From Dyadobacter sp. 3J3 (GTDB lineage Bacteria > Bacteroidota > Bacteroidia > Cytophagales > Spirosomataceae), in contig NZ_VTOL01000005.1 of the NCBI RefSeq assembly GCF_009801115.1, positions 62,001 to 126,000 of the forward strand: a stretch of 64,000 nt of DNA. Reading direction: 5' to 3'. The position numbers and the translations under genes were made by a program. This document shows, piece by piece, positions 1 through 8,196 of this stretch (the stretch's first letter is position 1; each line of letters begins with the position of its first letter). The notes below the pieces were generated by a model that did not search any database, had not been told where the DNA came from, and saw only the letters and a list, made by a program, of their open reading frames with translations.

Positions 1-250
1 AAAAAATAGTTTTACCGTCTTTGAATACTGCAATATCAACATCTTTGGGGTAATATTTTCCATCTATTTTAGCTTCTTTAGAGCCTTCACCTAAAAAAAA
101 ATATTCGTACTTATCATCCCATATTTTCTTTAAAATGTCAGTAATATATTTATGAATTGGATATAATTTTTGAGTACTTCGTGCACCATATTCTTTATAT
201 TTTAAGAAAGAACTGCTTATAGATTCTAGAAAATCATTTTCATGATACAT
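1..250 (-). CDS. Partial restriction-endonuclease-like protein (C-terminus outside window)
   Basis: An open frame of 83 codons runs from an ATG at 250 to the window edge, so only the N-terminal part is visible. It begins 2 nt after the stop of the preceding gene and is therefore the third gene of the methyltransferase operon. Residues 70-80 contain a KDVDIAVFKDGK stretch. An Asp-Val-Asp strand followed by a second strand is how the core of many type II PD-(D/E)XK endonucleases starts, but the downstream (E/D)xK half would lie outside the window. Position next to a DNA methyltransferase makes a restriction enzyme the best guess. No family is recognised with certainty. Base composition is as AT-rich as the rest of the operon. 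Confidence 0.5.
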   Translation of the reverse strand, partial: MYHENDFLESISSSFLKYKEYGARSTQKLYPIHKYITDILKKIWDDKYEYFFLGEGSKEAKIDGKYYPKDVDIAVFKDGKTIF

Positions 251-252
251 AA

Positions 253-918
253 TTATTTATTAAATGGAGGTTGAATTGTTTTAATTAAGAATCCGTCAAG
301 CTTCCTTATTGAATCATTTAAAATTGGAGTTGAAATATCTTTAAAATCAATTTCATATGTATCTCTTTGAAATGTAAAGTAACCTCCATCATCTTTTATT
401 CTTTTAGTACCAGCTTCATATAAAATTCCAATTTTGCCATTTTGTATTTCACTTTTTGAAACATATCCAATAAAAGAAGCGATATATTTATTTTTAAAGT
501 CTTTATGTAAACTTATACAGAAGTAATAATCGGTAACAACTGAGTCTTTATCCATTTGATATTTAGGTAAATTTAAAACATAATTTTCCCTGAAATTGTT
601 ATTTTTGCGACCCATTGATTTCACATCACAAGACATCTGCTTACCATTAATATTTAACAAAAAATCTTGTCCATTGTCTTGCCCATCAATAGCTCCAAAA
701 GATCTCTTAGGTCTTTCTAAGTTATAAGAATCAGCAAATACAACTTCTCCTAGAGTGCCTGTAAATCTAAATTCCCTTTGTCTTTCTTTACCATTTGGAT
801 CACTACTAAAAATATCAGCAACCGGGTGATTTAAGATAGAGTATTCTACAAGTTGTGAAGCATATTCTTTTTGCTCCTCACTTACATAAAATTGAAAAAA
901 AAATTCATTTATCATCAT
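253..918 (-). CDS. Hypothetical protein with PD-(D/E)XK nuclease-like motif
   Basis: 221 aa. Its start overlaps the methyltransferase stop by 1 nt (TAATG arrangement), so the two are translationally coupled. Visible pattern: Glu58 in GTLGE, Asp85 in GQDF, then DVK at 98-100. This spacing (E - D - DxK on a strand) matches a PD-(D/E)XK nuclease core, with Lys100 as the catalytic lysine. The function is inferred from this pattern and from the neighbour; I do not recognise a named family. It may be the restriction subunit, or one of two nuclease components together with the next gene. The start has two consecutive ATGs (918 and 915). Low GC suggests horizontal acquisition with the operon. Confidence 0.55.
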   Translation of the reverse strand: MMINEFFFQFYVSEEQKEYASQLVEYSILNHPVADIFSSDPNGKERQREFRFTGTLGEVVFADSYNLERPKRSFGAIDGQDNGQDFLLNINGKQMSCDVKSMGRKNNNFRENYVLNLPKYQMDKDSVVTDYYFCISLHKDFKNKYIASFIGYVSKSEIQNGKIGILYEAGTKRIKDDGGYFTFQRDTYEIDFKDISTPILNDSIRKLDGFLIKTIQPPFNK

Positions 919-2420
919 TAAAACAGTGTTTCGGGATTATGTGCTTTTATTTTAAATTCCTTTATTTGTTTTGAAGTTATAGATTTATATCCTCCTGAAA
1001 AATCCTTTCCTGTTAGTCTAATATATTTATAAAACTCATCAGATTTTAAGGTGTTTTCTATTAAAGCCCAGTCTGAAAATTCTTTATTTTTAATTATAAA
1101 TAAACCGGAATAGATCATTATATCCTTGGGAACTTTATAAAAATCTATTCGTCCATTTACTAAGGTACTTAAAACGATCTTCTCTTTATGGATACTCTGT
1201 ATACCTTGACTTCTCCCAAATTCATACCATAAAGCTCCCTTATCAAGATCCCTTTTTTCAAGTTCTTCCTTGTTTTTAAGTAAATAATTATAAGCATTTG
1301 GGTAGTTTTCTTTCAACTTTCCTTCGGGTATTGCCCTATATCGATTATTTTCTAATTCGTAAGGGAATAAAATTTGATCATTGTTGTTAATTTCTCCTTT
1401 AAATCTAGAACCCTTTACAACGGTTTTTAATATATTTTTTTCGACTAAATAGTCATTGAAGTATACTGCATCTTCATTGTAATACTTAGTTCTTGAAATA
1501 AAAATTTTGTCTCTTAGCGTCGCAAATCCATATTGAACGTCAAAAAAATCTTTAATTGAACAGTTTCTACCTTTCACTAAATCAGATAAAAAGTCTTGAT
1601 CTTTCGTATTTGAAAAGGACCAATCGCCATTTTTTAAATTTTCAAAATATACACGATTTACACACTCAATTTTATCATTTATGAGTTCTTTATACTCAAA
1701 ATAATTTTCATCGTAGTTTTTATCTATAATGGTGATGGCAGTATAGGTTGAAAAGGATTTAAAAACTTTATTAGCTTTGAAATCTATTAAAGTTTTTACT
1801 ATTTTTTTATTCTTTAAATACTCCCTAAACAACTTATATGAAGAATTGTGTAGGTAACTATTTGGTGTAATGTATCCTAATAATCCAGTTCTCTTAAGCA
1901 TTTTAAAGCCCATCTCAAAGAAGGATAAATAAATGTCTACTGTCCCTTCTGAAAACAAAAAATCTCTTTTTAAAATATCTCTCGTCTTGGTATCAAGATT
2001 GTGAATTCTTATGTATGGAGGGTTTCCCGCAATAAAATCAAAGAAGTTTAGATGTTCTTTAAAAAAATCTAATGTGTTTTGGTTATAAATTTTCCAATTA
2101 ATTTTTTTGCTTATAGATAGTTTTTTTTCTACGAATCTATCTAAATTTTCTATCGATTTGTCAAATTCCAATTTGTCTAATTCTACTCCATAGATATATT
2201 TTTCTAATCGATCAATAATTTGGTTAGTTTCAAGTTTGTTGTTTAAACAAACGTTGATATATCTTTCAACGATTTCGATTAAAAAAACACCATCACCACT
2301 TGAAGGTTCCAAAATATATTTGTCTAAAATGCTGTCATCGTTGTAGCCGATCAAGTTTAATATTTCTTTCACTATCCAAGTTGGAGTAAAAACTTGTCCG
2401 AGTGTCTTATGTTTTACCAT
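918..2420 (-). CDS. N6-adenine DNA methyltransferase, Eco57I/TaqI-like
   Basis: 500 aa. It transfers a methyl group from S-adenosylmethionine to adenine N6 in a DNA recognition site. The SAM-binding motif I is EPSSGDG at about residues 38-44, after an N-terminal GQVFTP motif typical of N6 MTases. The catalytic motif IV is NPPY at 133-136. The C-terminal half (about 280-490) is the size of a target-recognition domain of gamma-class enzymes. It is the first gene of a tight minus-strand operon with two nuclease-like proteins, so a type II restriction-modification system is likely. A degenerate -7-like box (TATACTTG on the minus strand, about 2443-2450) lies upstream. The gene is strongly AT-rich compared with proC and other core genes, a sign of transfer. 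Confidence 0.85.
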   Translation of the reverse strand: MVKHKTLGQVFTPTWIVKEILNLIGYNDDSILDKYILEPSSGDGVFLIEIVERYINVCLNNKLETNQIIDRLEKYIYGVELDKLEFDKSIENLDRFVEKKLSISKKINWKIYNQNTLDFFKEHLNFFDFIAGNPPYIRIHNLDTKTRDILKRDFLFSEGTVDIYLSFFEMGFKMLKRTGLLGYITPNSYLHNSSYKLFREYLKNKKIVKTLIDFKANKVFKSFSTYTAITIIDKNYDENYFEYKELINDKIECVNRVYFENLKNGDWSFSNTKDQDFLSDLVKGRNCSIKDFFDVQYGFATLRDKIFISRTKYYNEDAVYFNDYLVEKNILKTVVKGSRFKGEINNNDQILFPYELENNRYRAIPEGKLKENYPNAYNYLLKNKEELEKRDLDKGALWYEFGRSQGIQSIHKEKIVLSTLVNGRIDFYKVPKDIMIYSGLFIIKNKEFSDWALIENTLKSDEFYKYIRLTGKDFSGGYKSITSKQIKEFKIKAHNPETLF

Positions 2421-2678
2421 TTTTAAATACTAATTGTTTAGCGCAAGTATACGGTTTTATTTCATAGTCGGTTTAAATGTTTGAGTCATTTAAAATGCTC
2501 GCAAGCTTCTAAATGTGCGAATCATATACAATTTGTACTAGATTTATTTATTTTTTATCATTATTTAAGTGTTTTTAAGTGATGTCTCTGATGATGTGGT
2601 ATTCTGTTTCCGCCTTGTGTCATGTTCCATAATTTTATGATTACTTTAATTGTAATCATAACATACAGTCAATTTTCT

Positions 2679-2813
2679 CACCCCCTCGACAACTCCCCAG
2701 ACCTCTTCTCCGCCGCCAAAATCCCTCCAATCAACGCCCCATCCAAATTCCTCGCCTCAAATTTTTTCAAAGCCGCTTCAGCAGTTCCACCTTTGATGCA
2801 ACCGCTTTAATCA
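2679..2813 (-). pseudogene. Remnant duplicate of the proC 3' end
   Basis: These 135 bp align base for base with the last 135 bp of proC (3533-3667), in the same orientation and including the TGA stop. I count about 11 mismatches and one 1-nt deletion (near 2796), roughly 90% identity. The last 20 or so codons still read as the proC C-terminus (GALIGGILAAEKRSGEL), then the frame is broken. There is no proC sequence beyond 2813. The remnant lies on the far side of the vapBC-like pair, so that pair is flanked by two copies of the proC end. The rest of 2421-2838 holds no gene I can support; 2421-2678 is AT-rich spacer with the methyltransferase promoter region. Confidence 0.85.
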
Positions 2814-2838
2814 GTATTTCCCCTTTTGCTCTGAGGTG

Positions 2839-3240
2839 TCAAACCACCGTCCAATCTTCTATAACAACTTCATCCAGGCGCTCAAAGTCGCTTACGTTTT
2901 TTGTAACCAGGGTAAGGTTATTGAAAATGGCTGTTGCTCCGATAAGCAGATCAAAATCATCTAAAATTTTGCCCTTGGTTTTAAGCCTGGATTTTTCTTT
3001 GGCGTAGATGTCAAGTGCGGGGAAAATGGGAAGAATGTCGAATTTTGCGATAAAGGCTTCTGTGTTCTTTCGGTTCTTTTCTTTCTGTAAGCTGTTTTCA
3101 ACACCATATTTTAGTTCAGCAATCGTTACCTCAGATAGTAGGCAGTTTTCTTCGCCTACTGTTTTTATTTTTCGATGTAGGTCAAACTGTCCTTTGATGA
3201 AATAGATGCAAATATTGGTGTCGAGTAAGTACTTTTTCAC
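2839..3240 (-). CDS. vapC: PIN-domain ribonuclease toxin, VapC family
   Basis: 133 aa, a usual VapC length. VapC toxins are Mg-dependent ribonucleases that cleave specific RNAs when their antitoxin is degraded. The PIN acidic residues are visible: Asp7 in LLDTN, Glu42 in AELKYG, Asp95/Asp97 in LDDFD and Asp118 after VTKN. The start overlaps the antitoxin stop by 4 nt (ATGA type), the normal antitoxin-toxin order. The pair is inserted between proC and a decayed proC 3' copy. Target RNA cannot be deduced. Confidence 0.88.
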   Translation of the reverse strand: MKKYLLDTNICIYFIKGQFDLHRKIKTVGEENCLLSEVTIAELKYGVENSLQKEKNRKNTEAFIAKFDILPIFPALDIYAKEKSRLKTKGKILDDFDLLIGATAIFNNLTLVTKNVSDFERLDEVVIEDWTVV

Positions 3241-3476
3241 AACTCTTCTCTTTTACGGGAGAAGTTTCTGGCTTCTTTCAGTTCCGCAACCATTTCATCT
3301 GCTGTCTGGTCAGATATCCAAGAGCCGTACAAGGCATCAAGTGTAATTTCTTTCTCTTTCTTTTTAGTCGTTTTCATAGACTTTGAAAGTCGGGCGATAA
3401 GCTCCAATTTATTATCAGGGCTTAGGTTTTTCAGCAACGTGTAGTAGCTGTCAATAATGTTTGTATTTGCATCCAT
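3237..3476 (-). CDS. Antitoxin of the VapBC-type pair
   Basis: About 79 aa from the ATG at 3476. An alternative in-frame ATG at 3485 adds three residues, and a longer frame reaching 3536 would overlap the proC stop and is unlikely. The protein is short, charged, predicted mostly helical, and ends in a basic and acidic tail (SRKREEL). It lies directly upstream of and overlaps the PIN toxin, which is the main evidence for an antitoxin role. I see no clear AbrB or ribbon-helix-helix signature, so the DNA-binding fold is not assigned. It would bind and neutralise the toxin and probably autorepress the operon. Confidence 0.7.
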   Translation of the reverse strand: MDANTNIIDSYYTLLKNLSPDNKLELIARLSKSMKTTKKKEKEITLDALYGSWISDQTADEMVAELKEARNFSRKREEL

Positions 3477-3532
3477 AGTCCTCATCTTTAAATGCTTTAT
3501 GATTACGAAGATAATAAGAAATTCTTTGACGT

Positions 3533-4336
3533 TCACCCCTTCGACAACTCCCCAGACCTCTTCTCAGCCGCCAAAATCCCCCCAATCAAAGCCCCATCCA
3601 AATTCCCCGCCTCAAATTCTTTCAAAGCCGCTTCCGTCGTTCCACCTTTCGACGCAACCGCTTTAATCAATTCGTCCAGCGATTTGTCGGCCGTGTTAAT
3701 CAAATGGAAAGAACCCAGCATCGTTTGTTTTACCAAAAGCGCGGCCACAGATTCTTCAAAGCCCATTTTCTTTCCGGCTTCGATCATTGCTTTTACCACG
3801 TAAAAGAAATAAGCTGGCCCGCTGCCACTTAATGCGGTCACGGCGTTCAGCTGTTCTTCTTCTTCCAAAAACACAGAACGGCCTGTTGCGTTGATCAAAT
3901 TTTCAATTTTGCGAAGTTGGGTAATATCTACTTCCGGGGAAGCAGTATACGCGGTAATACCCATACCCAGCATGGCAGGCGTATTCGGCATCGCACGGAT
4001 TACGGCTTTGTGATCCAGTACGGTTTGAATATTAGCAATGGTCACACCGGCCATGATGGAAAGAACAACCTGTTTTGGCGTGATCACGGCGCGTAAAGAT
4101 TCCTGAACCGAGGCGAAATCCTGTGGTTTTACAGATAAAATAATCAGATCATACGTTCCGATCTGAGGTCCGATTACGCCGGTAATAACGCCAGGCTGAA
4201 AGCTGCTGAGCTTTTCCATGCGGTCGTCACTTTTTTCAACCAGTAAAAAATCTTCTTTTTTTACCAGATCAAATTTCAGGAATGCGCGGGCGAAGGCAAG
4301 TCCCATGTTTCCGCAGCCAATGATTGCAATTTTCAT
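3533..4336 (-). CDS. proC: Pyrroline-5-carboxylate reductase
   Basis: 267 aa, the standard length. It reduces 1-pyrroline-5-carboxylate to L-proline with NAD(P)H, the last step of proline synthesis. The N-terminal Rossmann motif is IGCGNMGLAFA (residues 5-15). The C-terminal dimerisation domain contains the conserved ALSGSGPAYFFYV segment (about 166-178) and the later GGTTEAAL motif (about 229-236). The gene is complete and single, with no proline-pathway neighbour. Its last 135 bp occur a second time at 2679-2813 beyond the toxin-antitoxin genes, so the 3' end has been a recombination or insertion point. Confidence 0.95.
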   Translation of the reverse strand: MKIAIIGCGNMGLAFARAFLKFDLVKKEDFLLVEKSDDRMEKLSSFQPGVITGVIGPQIGTYDLIILSVKPQDFASVQESLRAVITPKQVVLSIMAGVTIANIQTVLDHKAVIRAMPNTPAMLGMGITAYTASPEVDITQLRKIENLINATGRSVFLEEEEQLNAVTALSGSGPAYFFYVVKAMIEAGKKMGFEESVAALLVKQTMLGSFHLINTADKSLDELIKAVASKGGTTEAALKEFEAGNLDGALIGGILAAEKRSGELSKG

Positions 4337-4733
4337 TTTAAATAAATCTATTTGATACTAAATTCAGGGTAAAAGTTAATTTGGGAAATACCAGCCGAAA
4401 ATCTATTCCCGGTTTAAGGATTGCCCACGGCGAATTACGAAACTTTTAGTTGAATATCATAAGGCTGTCGTCAGTCAGCTTTCGGCTGTGAAGCATTGAA
4501 AGAGCGACTTTTTGGCCGACTGCCGATTGCCGACAGCCGATTTCGTAGTTTATCTTCTTACCTTCGGGTTCGGATTGACAGAACAGTTACTTTTTTAAGA
4601 TTGTTTCACAAGAAATTCTGTTGAAATAAATTCTTGTAGAAATATATTTTGAAAAATACGTATAATACATTTTTTTAGAGCGAGGAAGATTCATTGCCGC
4701 CAAATTATCATTGATTATTGTAATTCTCCAATT
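4337..4733. other. 397-bp divergent intergenic region with a 7-bp tandem repeat
   Basis: No gene is supported here. It separates proC (minus) from the transglutaminase cluster (plus), so both promoters should lie inside. I found no perfect TAnnTTTG box. At 4515-4542 a heptamer of the form GCCGAYW is repeated four times in tandem. This GC-rich patch is followed by a very AT-rich segment (about 4600-4680), a likely promoter zone for the plus-strand cluster. Confidence 0.5.
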
Positions 4734-7700
4734 ATGGCTATAAAAGTTGCTATTTCACATAAGACCAAGTACAAGTTTGATAGGAGTGTTTCATTGTCAC
4801 CGCACATTTTCAGATTACGTCCTGCGCCGCATTCCCGTACGGCCATCGAAGGATATTCTTTTAAGGTCACGCCCGAAAATCATTTTATAAACTGGCAGCA
4901 GGATCCTTTTGGTAATTACCAGGCGAGGGTTGTGTTTCCTGGAAAAGCAACCGAATTAAGTATTGAAGTGGAAGTTATTGCCAAGCTTCAGGTAATTAAT
5001 CCATTCGATTTCTTTGTGGAAGATTATGCTGAGACTTTTCCATTTCAGTACGAGCAGGGTTTGGGAAAAGAACTTGGGCCCTATCTGGAACCAAGAGAAT
5101 CAGGTCCTAAACTGATGCAATGGATTGAGGAAAACAAGCCGGAAAAGGGTATTAAAATCGTTGACTTTCTTGTGCACGTAAACCAGCGTGTTTTTAATTC
5201 CATTGGTTATAATATTCGTATGGAAGCGGGTGTGCAGACTTGCGAAGATACGCTGACGACCAGAAGCGGCTCATGCCGGGATTCGGCCTGGATGCTTGTT
5301 CAGTTTTTAAGACATTTAGGGATTGCAGCAAGGTTTGTATCGGGTTATCTGGTTCAGCTTACTTCCGATATTAAATCATTGGACGGCCCATCCGGCCCGG
5401 AACAGGATTTTACAGATTTACATGCATGGGCTGAGGCTTATGTTCCCGGTGCCGGCTGGATTGGATTGGATGCTACTTCGGGTCTTTTGGCTGGTGAAGG
5501 ACATATCCCACTTTGCTGTACGCCCGATTATGCCAGTGCCGCTCCCGTTTCAGGAGCAACGGATGTTTGCGAGGTAACTTTTGAATTTGACAACAGCGTT
5601 CACCGCATCCACGAGGATCCGCGGGTGACCAAACCATATACCGAAGAGCAATGGAATAAAATCATGCAGGTCGGCCACGACGTGGAGAAAGATTTGCAGG
5701 ATGGTGATGTGCGGATGACGATGGGTGGCGAACCAACGTTTATTTCGATTGACGATTTTGAAGGTGCCGAATGGAATACCGCTGCAGACGGTCCGTTGAA
5801 AAGACAATTGGCTTATGATCTTGCGCTGCGATTGAAAAACCGGTTTGCGCATGGCGGTTTGCTTCACTTCGGACAAGGGAAATGGTATCCGGGCGAATTA
5901 TTCCCGCGCTGGCAATATGCGCTTTATTGGAGAAATGACGGGTTACCGATGTGGAAAAATGATGCATTGGTAGCGAAAGAAGGTGAAACAAAATACACTT
6001 TCCGCGATGCCGAGATTTTCACCACAGAGCTGACAAAATATTTGGGAATCGATACCAATAATATTACACCGGCTTACGAAGATCCGGTTTATTGGGCGAT
6101 GGAAGAAGGGAAATTGCCTGTCAATATTGATCCGTTGCAGGTAAATCTTAAAGATTCGATTGAAAGAAGAACACTTGCCCAATTATTACAAAAAGGCCTG
6201 AACAATCCGACCGGGTATGTTTTGCCTTTGAAATATAATGTAAAAGACGAAAACTGGTCGAGTTGTGCCTGGGAATTCCGTAGAAAAAACTGTTTTCTGA
6301 TTCCCGGAAATTCGGCGATCGGATTCAGGCTGCCGCTTGATTCATTGCCGGAAATTGCAAAAGACAAAAGGGAGCAGCCGATTGAACGAAGTCCGTTTGA
6401 GGATTTGCCGCCATTGGGAGATTACAGACATGTTGTGGAAGCGAGATATGGTTCGGTTTCTCCAGCTTATGTTGCACCCGACAATAAAGTAATTGAGGAT
6501 GACGACGAGGAAAAAGATAAAAAGGTAAAGAAAGAAAAGCCGTCGGAGCAAGCGTTACTTTTTGAAGTTCCGATGATTAAAACGGCTCTTTGTGTGGAGG
6601 AACGTGACGGGATTATTTACGTCTATCTTCCGCCAACGGATTATCTGGAACATTATCTGGATCTGATGGCATCCATCGAGGCAACTGCTGAAAAACTGCA
6701 AATGCCGATCCGGATTGAAGGATATCCTTCGCCTTCTGATCACCGTGTGCAGAAATTGATCGTTACACCGGATCCTGGTGTAATTGAAGTAAATATCCAT
6801 CCGGCGAAAAACTGGACGGAGTTGGTGGATAATATCAGTGCGTTGTATGAGGAAGCATTTTTCTCCCGCTTAGGTACCGACAAATTCATGGTCGACGGCC
6901 GTCATACCGGAACGGGTGGAGGAAATCACGTGACGATTGGTGGTGCAAAACCTGCTGATAGCCCGATTCTTCGCCGTCCGGATTTGCTGAGAAGTTTGAT
7001 TACTTACTGGCAGCACCATCCTGCGCTCAGTTATTTATTTGCTGGTCCGTTTATTGGCCCGACAAGTCAGGCGCCGCGTATTGATGAAGGTCGTGATGAA
7101 AAATTATATGAGGTAGAAATTGCCTTTGAACAAATTCCGGACGGAGAGGAAATTCCTTTCTGGATGGTCGACAGGATTTTCAGGAATTTGCTGGTAGATA
7201 TTACCGGAAATACCCACCGCTCGGAGTTCTGTATGGATAAATTATATTCACCGGATTCTTCTACGGGCCGACTGGGTATTCTTGAATTCCGTGCTTTTGA
7301 TATGCCGCCGCACAAACACATGAACCTGGTTCAGACCTTGCTTGTGCGCGCTTTAATTGCCAAATTCTGGAAAGAGCCTTACAAACATAAATTAATCCGT
7401 TGGGGTACCGAATTACACGACCGTTTCCTGCTGCCACATTTTGCTTACATGGATATGGTTGATGTCGTAAATGACCTGAAAGACGCTGGTTATGACTTTG
7501 ATATTTCCTGGTTCGACCCATTCTTCGAATTCCGTTTTCCTTTTTACGGTGGAATTACGGTGGATAATATTCAGCTTGAAATCCGCCTCGGTATCGAACC
7601 ATGGCATGTTTTGGGTGAAGAATTATCCAACACTGGAACTTCCCGTTTCGTGGATTCTTCGCTGGAAAGAGTTCAGGTAAAAGTAAGCGGATTTATTGAA

Positions 7701-8165
7701 GGACGTCATATTCTGGTTTGTAATAGTTGCCGTGTACCGCTTAGGAGTTCCGGGATTAAGGGAGAATTTGTGGCTGGTATTCGTTACAAAGCATGGAATC
7801 CGCCGTCTGCACTACACCCGACAATCGGAGCAGATGCGCCTTTGGTTTTTGATATTGTCGATACCTGGAATAACCGTATCCTGGGTGGCTGTACGTATTT
7901 CGTTTCGCATCCGGGCGGTCGCAGTTTTGACACGCATCCGGTGAATAGTTTTGAAGCAGAATCAAGGAAAATCAGTTTGTTCCAGGGTTTCGGACATACA
8001 CCTTCTTTTGGTCAGGAAGTTCCTATTTTGGACAAATCATCACCAGCGGTTTCCCGTTTTGTTGCCGAAACGAAGAAAGATTTAAGAAGTGATACACCGA
8101 TTGAATTAATCGACCCGGAATATCCAAATACACTGGATTTAAGAAAATACTGGAAAGCGAAGTAG
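4734..8165 (+). CDS. Transglutaminase-like protease/transferase fused to DUF2126 putative amidoligase
   Basis: 1143 aa. Three parts are visible: an N-terminal bacterial transglutaminase N domain (about 1-90), a transglutaminase core (about 140-260) with the triad Cys181 (GSCRD), His230 (DLHAW) and Asp246 (GLDATSG), and a long C-terminal region (about 310-1140) of the DUF2126 type, which Pfam labels putative amidoligase. A lysine- and glutamate-rich linker lies near 590-610. No signal peptide is seen, so it is probably cytoplasmic. It heads a three-gene cluster with an ATP-grasp/alpha-E protein 31 nt downstream and a second transglutaminase. Such clusters were predicted by comparative genomics to make or attach peptides by ATP-dependent amide bond formation. 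The substrate is unknown. Confidence 0.88.
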   Translation: MAIKVAISHKTKYKFDRSVSLSPHIFRLRPAPHSRTAIEGYSFKVTPENHFINWQQDPFGNYQARVVFPGKATELSIEVEVIAKLQVINPFDFFVEDYAETFPFQYEQGLGKELGPYLEPRESGPKLMQWIEENKPEKGIKIVDFLVHVNQRVFNSIGYNIRMEAGVQTCEDTLTTRSGSCRDSAWMLVQFLRHLGIAARFVSGYLVQLTSDIKSLDGPSGPEQDFTDLHAWAEAYVPGAGWIGLDATSGLLAGEGHIPLCCTPDYASAAPVSGATDVCEVTFEFDNSVHRIHEDPRVTKPYTEEQWNKIMQVGHDVEKDLQDGDVRMTMGGEPTFISIDDFEGAEWNTAADGPLKRQLAYDLALRLKNRFAHGGLLHFGQGKWYPGELFPRWQYALYWRNDGLPMWKNDALVAKEGETKYTFRDAEIFTTELTKYLGIDTNNITPAYEDPVYWAMEEGKLPVNIDPLQVNLKDSIERRTLAQLLQKGLNNPTGYVLPLKYNVKDENWSSCAWEFRRKNCFLIPGNSAIGFRLPLDSLPEIAKDKREQPIERSPFEDLPPLGDYRHVVEARYGSVSPAYVAPDNKVIEDDDEEKDKKVKKEKPSEQALLFEVPMIKTALCVEERDGIIYVYLPPTDYLEHYLDLMASIEATAEKLQMPIRIEGYPSPSDHRVQKLIVTPDPGVIEVNIHPAKNWTELVDNISALYEEAFFSRLGTDKFMVDGRHTGTGGGNHVTIGGAKPADSPILRRPDLLRSLITYWQHHPALSYLFAGPFIGPTSQAPRIDEGRDEKLYEVEIAFEQIPDGEEIPFWMVDRIFRNLLVDITGNTHRSEFCMDKLYSPDSSTGRLGILEFRAFDMPPHKHMNLVQTLLVRALIAKFWKEPYKHKLIRWGTELHDRFLLPHFAYMDMVDVVNDLKDAGYDFDISWFDPFFEFRFPFYGGITVDNIQLEIRLGIEPWHVLGEELSNTGTSRFVDSSLERVQVKVSGFIEGRHILVCNSCRVPLRSSGIKGEFVAGIRYKAWNPPSALHPTIGADAPLVFDIVDTWNNRILGGCTYFVSHPGGRSFDTHPVNSFEAESRKISLFQGFGHTPSFGQEVPILDKSSPAVSRFVAETKKDLRSDTPIELIDPEYPNTLDLRKYWKAK

Positions 8166-8196
8166 TCGTTCCCTGTGATAAATTATTTGAATTATT

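Noticed and set aside
2622..2810. Plus-strand open frame of 62 codons
   Set aside because: It is the antisense of the decayed proC 3' copy; the proline/serine-rich translation comes from the reverse strand of a coding remnant.
3457..3803. Two overlapping plus-strand frames across the proC end
   Set aside because: They are antisense to proC and share its low-complexity reverse translation; no start context or homology.
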